64,000 nucleotides of DNA from Devosia sp. (lineage in GTDB: Bacteria > Pseudomonadota > Alphaproteobacteria > Rhizobiales > Devosiaceae): contig JADJPS010000005.1 in NCBI GenBank assembly GCA_016713105.1, positions 62,001 through 126,000 on the forward strand, in the 5' to 3' direction. Below are positions 18,908 through 27,968 of the stretch, piece by piece. The notes under the pieces were generated by a model that saw only the letters and a program-made list of their open reading frames with translations, made no database searches and was not told the origin of the DNA. Position 1 is the stretch's first letter. Each line of letters begins with the position of its first letter. A program made the position numbers and the translations under genes.

Positions 18908-20533
18908 TTGAAAGTCGAACTGTACAATCACCTCGTGGCGAACCGCCGCAGCTTCATGAAGGGCGCCGCGGCTCTCGCTGCCGGAACTGCGCTCGGCAGC
19001 TCGCTGGCCGGCAAGGCGTTCGCGCAGGACAATGTGCGTGCCCAGATCCTGCAGATCCCCGGCGTCGGCATGGGTTCGCCCACCGATGCGGACTGGCAGA
19101 AGGTCGGCGAGCTTTGCCTCGCGGCCACCAAGGCAAATGTCGCCGAAGGCGAGTTCGCCGGCGTCGAACTCACCTTCATGGGCCTCAACAACCAGAACCT
19201 GCACAACTTCCTGTTCCGCGGCTTCCTGAAGCCCTGGGAGGCCTATACCGGCGCCAAGATCAACTGGATCGACCTCGCCCAGGCCGACTATAATGCCCGC
19301 CTGCAGCAGTCGATTGCGACCGGCACCGTCGATTTCGACATCATCGAGATGGGTGCGCCCTTCGAGGGCGATACGGCCAGCAAGGGCCTGCTCGACGAGA
19401 TGCCGGACTGGGTCAAGACCCAGATCGAGGCGGACGATCTCGTGGGTTACCTGCAGCCGCCGGTCGGTACCTGGAACGGCAAGAGCTACCGCATCACCAT
19501 CGACGGCGATTGTCACACCTTTGCCTACCGCAAGGACTACTTCGGCGATGGCTCGATCACCGGCCTTGCCGACGTTCCGACGCACTGGGAAGACATCAAT
19601 GCCATGTCGGTGGCGCTCGCCGGCAAGAACGATCCGCTGACCGGCACGCCGGCCTACGGCTTCCTCGATCCGCTGAAGTACCAGTGGGGCGGCTTCGGCT
19701 TCTACTTCCTCGAGGACCGCGCCTCCGCCTATGCCAAGCACCCGGACGATCCGGCCTGGCTGTTCGATGCCGACACCATGAAGCCGCGTGTCAACAACCC
19801 GGCCTGGGTGCAGGCGATCCAGGATGTGATGGACCTGGTCAAGGCCAATGCCTACCCGCCGGATCAGCTGAACGCCGACCCGAACGCCACGGCGTTCTCG
19901 CAGTTCCTGGGCGGAACCGGTGCCGCACTGACCTGGTGGGGCGACGTGGGCTCCAACGCCCGCACTTCGGACACTTCCGTGGTCGGCGACGTCGTCGGCT
20001 TCTCGATCAACCCCGGCGCCAAGAAGGTCTATAACTCCAAGGCCGGCGCCTGGGAGGAGAAGGAGAACTTTGCTCCCAACATGGCCTATCTCGGCTGGGG
20101 CATCTACGTGACCAGCCGCGTGTCGTCCGATGACAAGCGGCGCAAGGCCGCATGGTCGGCCGCGGCACACCTCGGCGGCAAGGACCTGTCGCTGTGGACC
20201 GCCGCTTATCCGTCGGGTTTCCAGCCCTATCGCAACTCGCACTTCAACTATGCAGAGTGGGAAGCGGCCGGCTACGACCGGGCGTTCGTGGAAGACTATC
20301 TCGGCTCCAACGCCGACAGCTACAACCACCCGAACGCCGCTATCGAGCCGCGCATCCCCGGCATCTTCCAGTACTACTCGATCGCCGAGGACGAACTGGT
20401 CAAGGGCATCAACGGCCAGTACGCCTCCGCTCAGGAGACGGCCGACGCCATCGCCGCCGCCTGGGAGAAGATCACCGACCAGATCGGACGCGACAACCAG
20501 ATCGCACTCTACAAGGCCTCGCTCGGTCTCTGA
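18908..20533 (+). CDS. ABC transporter substrate-binding protein (carbohydrate)
   Basis: This 541-residue exported protein carries a twin-arginine-like leader: NRRSFMKGAAALAAGTALG followed by a cleavage site near AFAQD. The mature part is a family 1 solute-binding fold, with LKPWEAYTGAKINWID and GGTGAALTWWGD segments. It is longer than typical 420-residue sugar binders. I chose the TTG at 18908 because TTGGAGGA lies six bases upstream; a GTG-type start at 18854 would precede that site. Two permease genes follow. The substrate is unknown, but the locus also encodes a sugar mutarotase, kinase and isomerase. Confidence 0.85.
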   Translation: MKVELYNHLVANRRSFMKGAAALAAGTALGSSLAGKAFAQDNVRAQILQIPGVGMGSPTDADWQKVGELCLAATKANVAEGEFAGVELTFMGLNNQNLHNFLFRGFLKPWEAYTGAKINWIDLAQADYNARLQQSIATGTVDFDIIEMGAPFEGDTASKGLLDEMPDWVKTQIEADDLVGYLQPPVGTWNGKSYRITIDGDCHTFAYRKDYFGDGSITGLADVPTHWEDINAMSVALAGKNDPLTGTPAYGFLDPLKYQWGGFGFYFLEDRASAYAKHPDDPAWLFDADTMKPRVNNPAWVQAIQDVMDLVKANAYPPDQLNADPNATAFSQFLGGTGAALTWWGDVGSNARTSDTSVVGDVVGFSINPGAKKVYNSKAGAWEEKENFAPNMAYLGWGIYVTSRVSSDDKRRKAAWSAAAHLGGKDLSLWTAAYPSGFQPYRNSHFNYAEWEAAGYDRAFVEDYLGSNADSYNHPNAAIEPRIPGIFQYYSIAEDELVKGINGQYASAQETADAIAAAWEKITDQIGRDNQIALYKASLGL

Positions 20534-20627
20534 TGGCCGGCGTCAGCGTTGATTGACAACCCTCGGCTGGTGGCAGACCGTCACCAGCCGATTTAGTTCA
20601 AACGTGAATCTTCCGACTGGGGCAGGG

Positions 20628-21718
20628 ATGGCGTTCGCATCCACCGATCATCGTGCAATCGCGCCGCTGCGCCGGGTCTGGGGCCGGGGGCTGATCATCG
20701 GCGGCACGCTGCTGTTCCTCGTCACCGCACTGGCACAGGCGCTCAATGCCGCGGGTGTGCTGTCGCTGGGCTTCACCAACTGGCGGCCGACGCTGTTCGC
20801 CTTCCTGTTGTGGGCCGTGGCGCTCGGCGCCGGGCAGGTGCTGGCCCGCGGCCAGGCGGGTGGCGCGCGCTGTTCATCCTGCCGGCAGGCCTGTTCACCC
20901 TCGCCATGGCGATCTTCCCGACCCTGTTCGGCTTTTCGATCGCCTTCACCGACTGGAATCTCGCCTCGCTGACCGGCCAGAAATTCAACGGCCTCGACAA
21001 CCTCTGGCAGTTGCTGCGCGACCCGTTCTACTGGAACGCCATGGTCAACATGGTGATCTACGTGCTCTTCGTCCTGGTCGAGTACGCGATCGCCTTCGGC
21101 CTGGCGCTGCTGCTCAATGCCGAGATCCGTGCCCGCAAGTTCTGGCGCGTCGTCTTCCTCATCCCGCTGATGCTCTCGCCCGTCGCCGTCAGCTGGATGG
21201 TGGGCAAGTCGATGCTCGAATACCGCTTCGGCCCGGTCGCCCGCTTCGCGCGCTGGATCGGCTTCCAGAACCCGAGTTTCTTTTCCGATCCCTGGGTGGC
21301 TCGGCTCTGGATCGAGATCATGGACGCCTGGGTGTCCATCCCCTTCGTCATGATCCTGATGCTCGCGGGCCTGCAGGCCATGCCCAAGGAGGTGATGGAG
21401 GCTGCTACCGTCGACGGCGCCACCCCGTGGCAGCGCTTCTGGAACGTCACCTTCCCCCTGATGCTGCCGGTCTCGCTCACCGCCATCATCCTGCGCATCA
21501 TCTTCAAGCTCAAGCTGGCCGACATCATCATCACCGTGACCTCCGGTGGCCCGGGGGGCGCCACCGACAGCGTCTCGAGCTTCATCTACCGCGAGTACCG
21601 TGACCGCTCCAATGTCGGCTACGGCACCATGCTCGCCATGTTTTATCTGGTCATCATCGTCGTGTTCATCACCACCCTGCTCAACGTGCTGTCCAGGCGT
21701 TTGCGGAGGATGACCTGA
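20628..21718 (+). pseudogene. ABC sugar transporter permease 1, one-base frameshift
   Basis: The N-terminal frame (MAFASTDHRAIAPLRRVWG) has two membrane segments, including LLFLVTALAQALNAAGVL. It loses homology at about 20865. The next frame continues WRALFILPAGLFTLAMAIFP and five more membrane helices. The EAA-loop motif EVMEAATVDGATPWQRFWNV, which docks on the ATPase, is intact. A single missing base near GGCGGGTGGCGC explains the break, so the gene is probably intact in reality. The stop overlaps the next ATG (TGATG). It is a MalF-type inner-membrane permease partnering the binding protein just upstream. Confidence 0.8.
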
Positions 21719-22654
21719 TGGCCAGCGAGGCAACGGTCCTGACCCCGACGCACCGCCAGAGCGGCGTCGGTGCGCGCCTGATGCGCCGCCTGCTGGGGCG
21801 CACCGGCATCTACCTGGCGCTGACGCTGTGGGCTTTCATATCGCTGTTCCCGGTCTACTGGACCATCACCACCTCGATGAAGGTGGCCAAGGACGTTCAG
21901 CTCGGGCGGCTGATCCCGTGGGTCGATTACCAGCCGAACTGGCTCGGCTGGCGTTCGCTCGGCCTGTCGCCGGACACCATCTTCAACATCTCGACCGTGC
22001 GCGAGGAGTTCCTCGACCGGTTCCTCAACTCGATCATCACCGCCGTCGGCGCGTCGACTCTTGCGGTCCTGATCGGCGCCTTGGCCGCCTACGGGTTGAG
22101 CCGCTTCCAGTACAGGTTCCTCTGGATGAAGAACCAGGACCTGAGTTTCTTCTTCCTCTCCCAGCTGATCCTGCCCCCCGTGGTGCTGGCGCTGCCATTC
22201 CTCGTGCTCTACCGCGAACTGGCATTGCTCGACTCCACCATCGGGCTGATCCTGCTCTACACCCTGACCGTCCTTCCCATCGTCATATGGATCATGAAGG
22301 ACCAGTTCGACACCATCCCGATCGAACTCGACGAGGCGGCGCAGGTGGATGGCCTCGGACCCTGGGGCACCTTTTTTCCGCATTATCGTCCCGATGGCGC
22401 TGCCCGGCATGGTCGCGGCCTTCATCCTCTCGCTGATCCTGTGCTGGAACGAGTACTTCTTTGCCGCGCTGCTCACCGGCGCGGACGCCAAGACGTTGCC
22501 GGTGATGGTGGCGAGCCAGACGGGCTCGCAGGGCATCAACTGGTGGAGCATGGCGGCGCTCTCGACCGCAGCCATCGCCCCCCTGGTGGTCGTCGGCGTG
22601 CTGCTCGAGCGCTACATCATCAAGGGTCTGACGGCCGGCAGCGTCAAGGGGTGA
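21718..22654 (+). pseudogene. ABC sugar transporter permease 2, frameshift in a T run
   Basis: The first frame covers LALTLWAFISLFPVYWTITT through the EAA motif ELDEAAQVDGLGPWGTFF. It then shifts at a run of six T at about 22373-22378. The conserved continuation RIIVPMALPGMVAAFILSL in the next frame requires five T. The C-terminus ends GLTAGSVKG at 22654, normal for MalG-type permeases. The break at a homopolymer argues for a sequencing error. No ATPase gene for this importer is visible; it may lie in the unreadable G/C block that follows, or MalK-type ATPases elsewhere may serve it. Confidence 0.8.
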
Positions 22655-22672
22655 GGCGCGACCCCGATAGGG

Positions 22673-22699
22673 TCAAATCGGTCCGGTGGACCGATTTGA
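22673..22699. repeat. Perfect 12-bp palindrome with 3-base loop
   Basis: TCAAATCGGTCC and GGACCGATTTGA flank a GGT loop, starting 18 bases after the permease stop. There is no T-tract, so it is not a standard intrinsic terminator. It could be part of a dispersed palindromic element, because more GC-rich palindromic sequence (GGCCGGGCGGCCCGGCC) follows immediately. Confidence 0.6.
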
Positions 22700-22731
22700 G
22701 CGCCGAACGCCGGAGGGCGTAAGCGAGGGCT

Positions 22732-23417
22732 GGCCGGGCGGCCCGGCCGCGCGGGCGCCCCCCGCGGGCGGCGGGGCCGGGCCGGCCCGGGGCGGGGGGG
22801 GGGGCGGGGGGGGGGGCCCGGGGCCCCCCCCGGGGGGGGGGCCCGGGCCGGGGGGGGGGCCGCCCCGGCCGGGGGCGCCCCCGGGGAGGGGGGGGAGGGG
22901 GGGGGGGGGGGGCCGGGGGGGGGCCCGCCGGGGGTGGGGGTGGCGGGGGGGCCCCCCCGGGGCCGCCCCCGCCGCCCGGCCCGCCAGGGGGGGGGCGGGC
23001 CCACCCCGCCCCCGGGGGTTCCCCGGGGGGTGGCGGGCCCCCCTGGGGGGCCAGCAGCAGGCCCCCCCGCGGGGGGGGGGCGGGGGGGAAGAAAACCGGG
23101 GGGCCCCCGGCCACCCCCCCCGGGCGCCACGGCCGGCGCCCCCGCGGGGAAACCCCGCCCCGCCCGGCGGCCCCGGGGGTCCGGGGGGAGGGCCGGGGGG
23201 GGGCCGGGCGGGGGGGGGGGGGGGGGGGGGGGGGGGCGGGGGCCCGCGGCCCCGCGGGCCCTGTGGTCACGGGGGGGCCTGGGGCAGGGGGGGCTTGGGG
23301 GGGGGGGGGGCCCCGCGGGGGAACCCCCGGGGCCGGGGAAAAGGGGCCCGGGCCCGGGGGGAGGGGCCCCCGGGGGGGGGGGTCCGCCCCGGGGGGGGGG
23401 GGGCGGGGGGCGGGGGC
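22732..23417. other. Almost pure G/C low-complexity block, probable sequencing artefact
   Basis: From 22732 to 22886 there is not one A or T, and only scattered A/T occur until about 23417. Long G runs alternate with C runs. Every frame gives Gly/Pro/Arg/Ala only, and no protein or RNA feature is recognisable. The change in composition is abrupt at both ends, and normal coding sequence resumes at 23419. This looks like failed base calling or a bad consensus over a structured template. The true content and length of the interval are unknown; a transporter ATPase gene could be missing here. Confidence 0.85.
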
Positions 23418-23418
23418 C

Positions 23419-23973
23419 TCACTCCATGTTGGTGTGCCGCGTGCGCATGTCCTCGGCGGTGATGCCCATCATCTCCTTGAGCTTGGCCACCATCACCTCG
23501 AAGACGACGAACAGGGCCCCCTCGAAGGCCGATCCCATCGGCAGGATGCGGCTCGCCGAAGCGCCCTGATCGTCCGCCATGGTCTGCGCCGGGAGCACCA
23601 GCAAGTGGTCGGCGTGGCGCCTGAGCGCCGCCTCCGGCTGCGCCGTGATCAGCAGCACGGCCGCCCCGGCCCCGCGCGCGATCTTCATCAGCTCGCCCGC
23701 CGTTGCCAGGGCGCCCGGCCCCGACGAGACGACGAACAGGTCACCTGGCCCGAGATGCGGCGTCGTCATGTCGCCCACCATCGAGACGTTCAGCCACATG
23801 TGGAACAGCCGCATGCAGAACCCCTTCACCTGCAGGCCCTCGCGTCCCAGGCCATGCAGGACGATCTTGTCGGCCTCCTCGACCAGCCGGCACGCGTGCT
23901 CGACCGCGTGGTTGTCGAGCCTCGACATCACGGCGCCGAGTTCGTCGAGGGCTTGGACGTAGGGATTGGTCAT
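23419..23973 (-). CDS. SIS-domain sugar-phosphate isomerase-like protein
   Basis: This 184-residue single SIS domain has VLHGLGREGLQVKGFCMRLFHMW at residues ~38-60, VVSSGPGALATAGELMKIARG (the phosphate-binding Ser loop) and a terminal FEGALFVVFEVMV helix. Size and motifs resemble 6-phospho-3-hexuloisomerase (HxlB). It presumably isomerises a sugar phosphate made by the adjacent FGGY kinase. The stop at 23419 directly abuts the G/C block, so the C-terminus is read just before quality collapses. Confidence 0.82.
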   Translation of the reverse strand: MTNPYVQALDELGAVMSRLDNHAVEHACRLVEEADKIVLHGLGREGLQVKGFCMRLFHMWLNVSMVGDMTTPHLGPGDLFVVSSGPGALATAGELMKIARGAGAAVLLITAQPEAALRRHADHLLVLPAQTMADDQGASASRILPMGSAFEGALFVVFEVMVAKLKEMMGITAEDMRTRHTNME

Positions 23974-23992
23974 CGAACTCTCCTGTCTTTCG

Positions 23993-24186
23993 TCTCCCTC
24001 GAGGGAGAGGGTGCCCTGCGCAGCAGGGCGGGTGAGGGCAGTGGCGATCTCACCTCATTCGCCCTTCGGGCACCTTCTCCCCGACCGGGAGAACAATCCG
24101 CCGCGGCCCGATCGGGGCACCATTCCTCTCCCCGTCGGGGAGAGGGGTGGATCGCGCGAAGCGCGAGACGGGTGAGGGGTCGCGGA
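23993..24186. repeat. Mosaic of intergenic palindromes
   Basis: Several short stem-loops lie between the SIS and kinase genes. TCTCCCTCGAGGGAGA is at 23993-24008, GCCCTGCGCAGCAGGGC at 24013-24029 and CCTCTCCCCGTCGGGGAGAGG-type pairing at 24125-24145, with a GCGCGAAGCGC hairpin after it. The arrangement resembles the mosaic repeats scattered in rhizobial genomes. No gene is seen inside. Confidence 0.65.
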
Positions 24187-24202
24187 GCCCCGACCCGGGC
24201 CC

Positions 24203-25693
24203 TCACAGCTCCCGCATCAGGTCCTTGTTGCGCTCGTAAAGTTCCCGGAACACCCGGTAGCGCCGGTCATACAGCCCACTGAGTCCGGCATCCGGCGTGA
24301 TCTCGCGCTCGACCGGGTTCCACTTGCGGATGTCTGCCGGCTTCACGTCGCCGATGGCCAGCGCTCCGATGAAGGCATCGCCGTAGGACGCGCCGACGGT
24401 CTTCTGCCGGACGATCTGGGTTCGCCCCGAGGCGTCCGACGTCGCCTGCGACCACACCCGGTTCTTGGTGCCGCCACCCGCCGCAAGGATGGCCCTTGGC
24501 GCATGCCCGACGTCGGCGTAGGTCTCGAACACGTGGCGCGTGCCGAAGGCGATGCCCTCGAACACTGCCCGGTAGATGTCGCCGCGCGTATGGGTGAGGT
24601 CGAGGCCGAACAGCACCCCCTTGGCCCCGGTGTCGTGGATCGGTGTCCGCTCGCCCGAGAAATAGGGAAGCAGCACCAGCCCGTTGGCGCCCGGCGGCGA
24701 TCCCTCGGCTTCGCGGGCCAGGGTCACCACCGCCGTTTCCGGATCGAGCTCCCTGGCGAACTGCTCGCGGAACCAGTGGCTGAGCGTGCCGGAGGTCGCA
24801 AGGCCGGACATCGCCGCGTGCTGTCCGGGAAAGAACCACGGCGCGTACCACAGTCGCGCATCGGGGACACGCACCGGCGTAATCTCGATGATGAAGATGG
24901 TCGAGCCGTACATCAGCAGCATGTCGCCCGGATCGAGCACCCCGACGCTCAGCGCCTCGGCACCGGCATCGATGGTGCCGGTGGTGACGGGCGTACCGGC
25001 CGCCAGCCCGGTTTCCGCTGCGGCGGCGGCTGTGACGTGGCCGGCGATCTCGGTGGTCCACAGTGTCTCGGGGAGCTTGTCGAGCCCGATGATGTCGGCG
25101 GCCAGTTCGTCGGTCCAGCCAAGCGCGGCCACGTCGTAGAGCGGCGAGAAGTTGGCAGCCGAATAATGGTCGATCACGTAGCGGCCGGTGAGCTTCTCGA
25201 CGATAAAGCTGGTGGAGGTCAGCACCTTGGCGGTGCGGGCGAACAGCTCCGGCCGGCTGTGCTTGAGCCACAGGATCTTGGGTCCGACCGACTGCGAGGT
25301 CAGGGCGTTGCCGCAGCGGCTGAGCAACACGTCCTCGCCGATGCGATCGGTGAGTTCGGCGATCTCGCGGGCCGCCCGCGTGTCGACGCCATAGAGCACG
25401 CCGTTCATCAGCGGTTCGCCATCGCCGTCGACCGGCAGCATGCACGGCCCGATGGCGCTTGCGGCCACCGCCTTGATGTCGGCCGGGCTGACCTTGCTGT
25501 CGGCAATCAGCTTGTTGGAGAGAAAGCAGAAATCGCCCCACCAGTCCTCGCGTGGCCGGTGCTCGGCCCAGCCGGGCTGCGGCACCAGCATCTTGTGCGG
25601 CCGCGCGGCGCTGGCGACAATCTGCCCGTCGGCGTCGACCAGTACGCCCTTGCTCTCGAATGTGCCGATATCTATCCCGAGATAGTAGCGCAT
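24203..25693 (-). CDS. FGGY-family carbohydrate kinase
   Basis: This 496-residue kinase starts MRYYLGIDIGTFESKGVLVD (phosphate 1 motif). It has TGTIDAGAEALSVGV, the adenosine motif AAGGGTKNRVWSQATSD and the usual C-terminal helices. It phosphorylates a sugar or polyol; the branch (xylulo-, ribulo-, erythritol-type) cannot be fixed by eye. The ATG at 25693 overlaps the stop of the M42 gene (TGATG), so the two are translationally coupled. A longer frame extending to 26242 is only a shadow of that neighbour. With the SIS protein it suggests a phosphorylate-then-isomerise pathway. Confidence 0.88.
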   Translation of the reverse strand: MRYYLGIDIGTFESKGVLVDADGQIVASAARPHKMLVPQPGWAEHRPREDWWGDFCFLSNKLIADSKVSPADIKAVAASAIGPCMLPVDGDGEPLMNGVLYGVDTRAAREIAELTDRIGEDVLLSRCGNALTSQSVGPKILWLKHSRPELFARTAKVLTSTSFIVEKLTGRYVIDHYSAANFSPLYDVAALGWTDELAADIIGLDKLPETLWTTEIAGHVTAAAAAETGLAAGTPVTTGTIDAGAEALSVGVLDPGDMLLMYGSTIFIIEITPVRVPDARLWYAPWFFPGQHAAMSGLATSGTLSHWFREQFARELDPETAVVTLAREAEGSPPGANGLVLLPYFSGERTPIHDTGAKGVLFGLDLTHTRGDIYRAVFEGIAFGTRHVFETYADVGHAPRAILAAGGGTKNRVWSQATSDASGRTQIVRQKTVGASYGDAFIGALAIGDVKPADIRKWNPVEREITPDAGLSGLYDRRYRVFRELYERNKDLMREL

Positions 25694-26787
25694 CAGAGGT
25701 AATCGTCCCGATCGAGGCTGAAGCCACCGTCGATGCGCGGCAGCGCTTCGACCAAGAGTGCCGTCAGCTGTTCGAGATCGGCGAGATCGCACATTTCCAT
25801 CGCGGAATGCGAATAGCGCATCGGGAACCCCACATCGATCGACGCCACGCCCTGGCCGACCAGTTGCACGTAGCTGAGGTCGGTGAGAGCCCCGATATGC
25901 GCGCTGCGCTGCAGCGGCAGCTTGCGCGCCGCGGCGCTCGCCTCGAACAGCCCGACCATCGCCGGGTGCGGCAGCGTGCCGTTGAGCGTACCGCGACCGT
26001 GGAAGGAGTAGAGCGAGATCGCCGGTCCGCCGCCGAGCCGGACCTCGCCGCGCGCCGCCATGTCCGGCGTGTCGGTGGCTAGGATCAGGTCGAGCTGGAT
26101 GGCCACGTCCGGCATCAGCACCTGCGCCGCCGTCACCGCGCCGCGCAGGTTGAACTCCTCCTGCACCGAGAACACGAAGTGGATGGTCGGCCGCGTCTTT
26201 TTCTCGATCATGGCCTTGGCAACCTCGACCATCACCGCGCATGCCGCCCGGTCATCGACCGAAGTGCCGGCGATGCGGCCATTGGCCAGTTCGGTGACGC
26301 TGGGCGCGTAGACGATGGGCGTGCCGATATCGATGCCCGCCGCCAGCACTTCGTCCGCCGACCTGAACCCGGCATCGATGTAGAGTTCGGGGTAGGGGAG
26401 CACCTTGTACTTTTCGTCCTGACCGGTCGCATGGTGGCTCTTGTGCGCGATCAGGCCCGGCACGTCGCGACCTTCGCCGACGCAGAACAGCACGCCGTGC
26501 GCCGGCAGCGCCCGCTCCGGCACTCCGCCCAGCCGTTCCACCCGCACCAGGCCGTTGGCCTCGATCTTCCGGACGATCAGCCCCAGCTGGTCCATGTGCG
26601 CGAACAGCATCACGGTCGGGGCGTCCTTGTCCCCGTCGAGCGTTGCGATCAGGTTGCCCAGCCGGTCGGTGCGCGACGCGATGCCGAGACCGGCCATCGC
26701 CGCCTTGAGGTACTGCCGCACCCGCCCCTCATGACCGGAGAGGCCCGGAATCAGCATCAGGTCGATCAACCACTGCCTGAGGCTCAT
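25693..26787 (-). CDS. M42-family metallopeptidase-like protein (FrvX/SgcX-like)
   Basis: This 364-residue protein has the dinuclear zinc ligands of the family: His/Asp in FAHMDQLGLIV, Asp in TSVDDRAACAVM, the Glu pair in SVQEEFNLRG, Asp in LATDTPD and His in MRYSHSAMEM. Members were described as aminopeptidases or endoglucanase-like. In enteric sgc and frv sugar operons a member sits with transport genes and its role is unclear. Here it is coupled by one-base overlaps to the kinase and to the BtpA-like gene, so action on a sugar conjugate (for example a glycosyl amide) is a reasonable inference. Confidence 0.85.
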   Translation of the reverse strand: MSLRQWLIDLMLIPGLSGHEGRVRQYLKAAMAGLGIASRTDRLGNLIATLDGDKDAPTVMLFAHMDQLGLIVRKIEANGLVRVERLGGVPERALPAHGVLFCVGEGRDVPGLIAHKSHHATGQDEKYKVLPYPELYIDAGFRSADEVLAAGIDIGTPIVYAPSVTELANGRIAGTSVDDRAACAVMVEVAKAMIEKKTRPTIHFVFSVQEEFNLRGAVTAAQVLMPDVAIQLDLILATDTPDMAARGEVRLGGGPAISLYSFHGRGTLNGTLPHPAMVGLFEASAAARKLPLQRSAHIGALTDLSYVQLVGQGVASIDVGFPMRYSHSAMEMCDLADLEQLTALLVEALPRIDGGFSLDRDDYL

Positions 26788-27599
26788 CAATACCCCCTTG
26801 CAGCGCGCGCCAGCCGCATGAACTCGGCTGCCCGCTCGGCGTCGACCGCCTTCCAGGTGTCGCCGTCGACCTTCAGCGACGAGCCGACGATGCAGCCGTC
26901 CGCCACCTCCAGCACGTCTCCGACTGTCGCGTGCTTCACCCCGGTATTGGCCAGCACCGGCGTCGTCGGCAGCGCCTTCTTGACCGCCTCGAGATCGACC
27001 ATCCTGGCCGCCTCGCCGGTGATGGCGCCCGAGACCAGGATGGCATCGGGAATCGACGAGAACACCGCGCTGCGGGCGCGGTCGCTGAGCGGCCGCTGGT
27101 CCAGCGAGTAGGCGAACTCGGCCGACACGTTGTAGAGCAGCGCTAGGTCCTGCCGGCCGAGCCGGTCGCGATAGCGCATGGCCCCTCCTGCGTCGGGCGT
27201 CCACGGCCCCATGTCCGAGGCATAGGTGCCGGTGAAGATCTCGCGCACGAAGCGCGCGCCGGTCGCCGCGGCGAGCGCGATCGAGCTCATCGGGTCCCAC
27301 AGCACGTTGACGCCGAACGGCACCGTGATCTCGGAACGCAGCCTGCCGATCACATAGCCCATCGTGGCGGTGGAAGCGGTATCGACCTCGAACTCGTAGG
27401 GCCGGTCGTTCTCGTTGCCGAACATCACCGCGTCGAATCCGGCCGCCTGCAGGGCGGCGAGGTCCCGCCTCGCCGCGGCGACGATCTCCTCGAGTCCTCC
27501 GGCCTGGTCGTGCAGGGGCGAGCCGGGCAGGGCCCCGAGATGAACCATGGCGATCACGGGCTTGCCCGCGCCGAAAACGCTTCTGAACTTCGCTGTCAT
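26787..27599 (-). CDS. BtpA/SgcQ-family TIM-barrel protein
   Basis: This 270-residue protein starts MTAKFRSVFGAGKPVIAMVHLGALPGSP, the family signature, and has GVNVLWDP, FVREIFTGTYASDMGPW and ILVSGAITGEAARM. BtpA was linked to photosystem I stability in cyanobacteria, and SgcQ occurs in an enteric sugar operon. The fold is a phosphate-binding barrel and the reaction is unknown. The start at 27599 avoids a 67-residue extension without homologous features. The pairing with an M42 protein mirrors sgcX/sgcQ. It is the first gene of the four-gene minus-strand unit. Confidence 0.85.
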   Translation of the reverse strand: MTAKFRSVFGAGKPVIAMVHLGALPGSPLHDQAGGLEEIVAAARRDLAALQAAGFDAVMFGNENDRPYEFEVDTASTATMGYVIGRLRSEITVPFGVNVLWDPMSSIALAAATGARFVREIFTGTYASDMGPWTPDAGGAMRYRDRLGRQDLALLYNVSAEFAYSLDQRPLSDRARSAVFSSIPDAILVSGAITGEAARMVDLEAVKKALPTTPVLANTGVKHATVGDVLEVADGCIVGSSLKVDGDTWKAVDAERAAEFMRLARAARGY

Positions 27600-27735
27600 C
27601 TTGGCCTTGTAAACCGCTTTACCACTCCCCCAGATACCTACCATCAGGCCTCCGCGGCGTCCACCGCCGGACGCACGGAACCATTCGTTAACCACGACGA
27701 CGTAGGCTCCCGAAAGGTCCACGGGAATTGCGCCT

Positions 27736-27957
27736 ATGGAACTGCTCCTGCTGTTGCTTGTCCTGCCGATCGCCTGGCTGGTGATGCTCCCGAAGCGCAT
27801 CGCCGGCGCGGTGCGCCGCTATCGCGTCCAGGCCGTTGGAGTTCTGCTGGTCATCCTGGTCGGTGGCTGGTTTGCCATCGAGACCGCCACTCGGCCGGCC
27901 GAGCTGCGCGCCGACTATGCGGCCGGCGACACCGCGCTCCGGGCCTTGCTCGAGTAG
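27736..27957 (+). CDS. Small membrane protein, hypothetical
   Basis: This 73-residue frame begins MELLLLLLVLPIAWLVMLP, followed by a basic KRIAGAVRRYR loop, and a second helix VQAVGVLLVILVGGWFAIE. That gives two membrane spans with a soluble tail. The ribosome-binding site is weak, and I recognise no family. Hydrophobic pattern and codon use support a real gene, but the case is moderate. Confidence 0.45.
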   Translation: MELLLLLLVLPIAWLVMLPKRIAGAVRRYRVQAVGVLLVILVGGWFAIETATRPAELRADYAAGDTALRALLE

Positions 27958-27968
27958 CGGGCCACGCT

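Noticed and set aside
22686..23569. Long Gly/Pro-rich open frames across the G/C block
   Set aside because: They exist only because G/C-only sequence lacks stop codons. Composition and abrupt borders point to an artefact.
25694..26242. N-terminal extension of the FGGY kinase
   Set aside because: The extra ~180 residues are a shadow of the M42 gene; the kinase signature begins right at the ATG at 25693.
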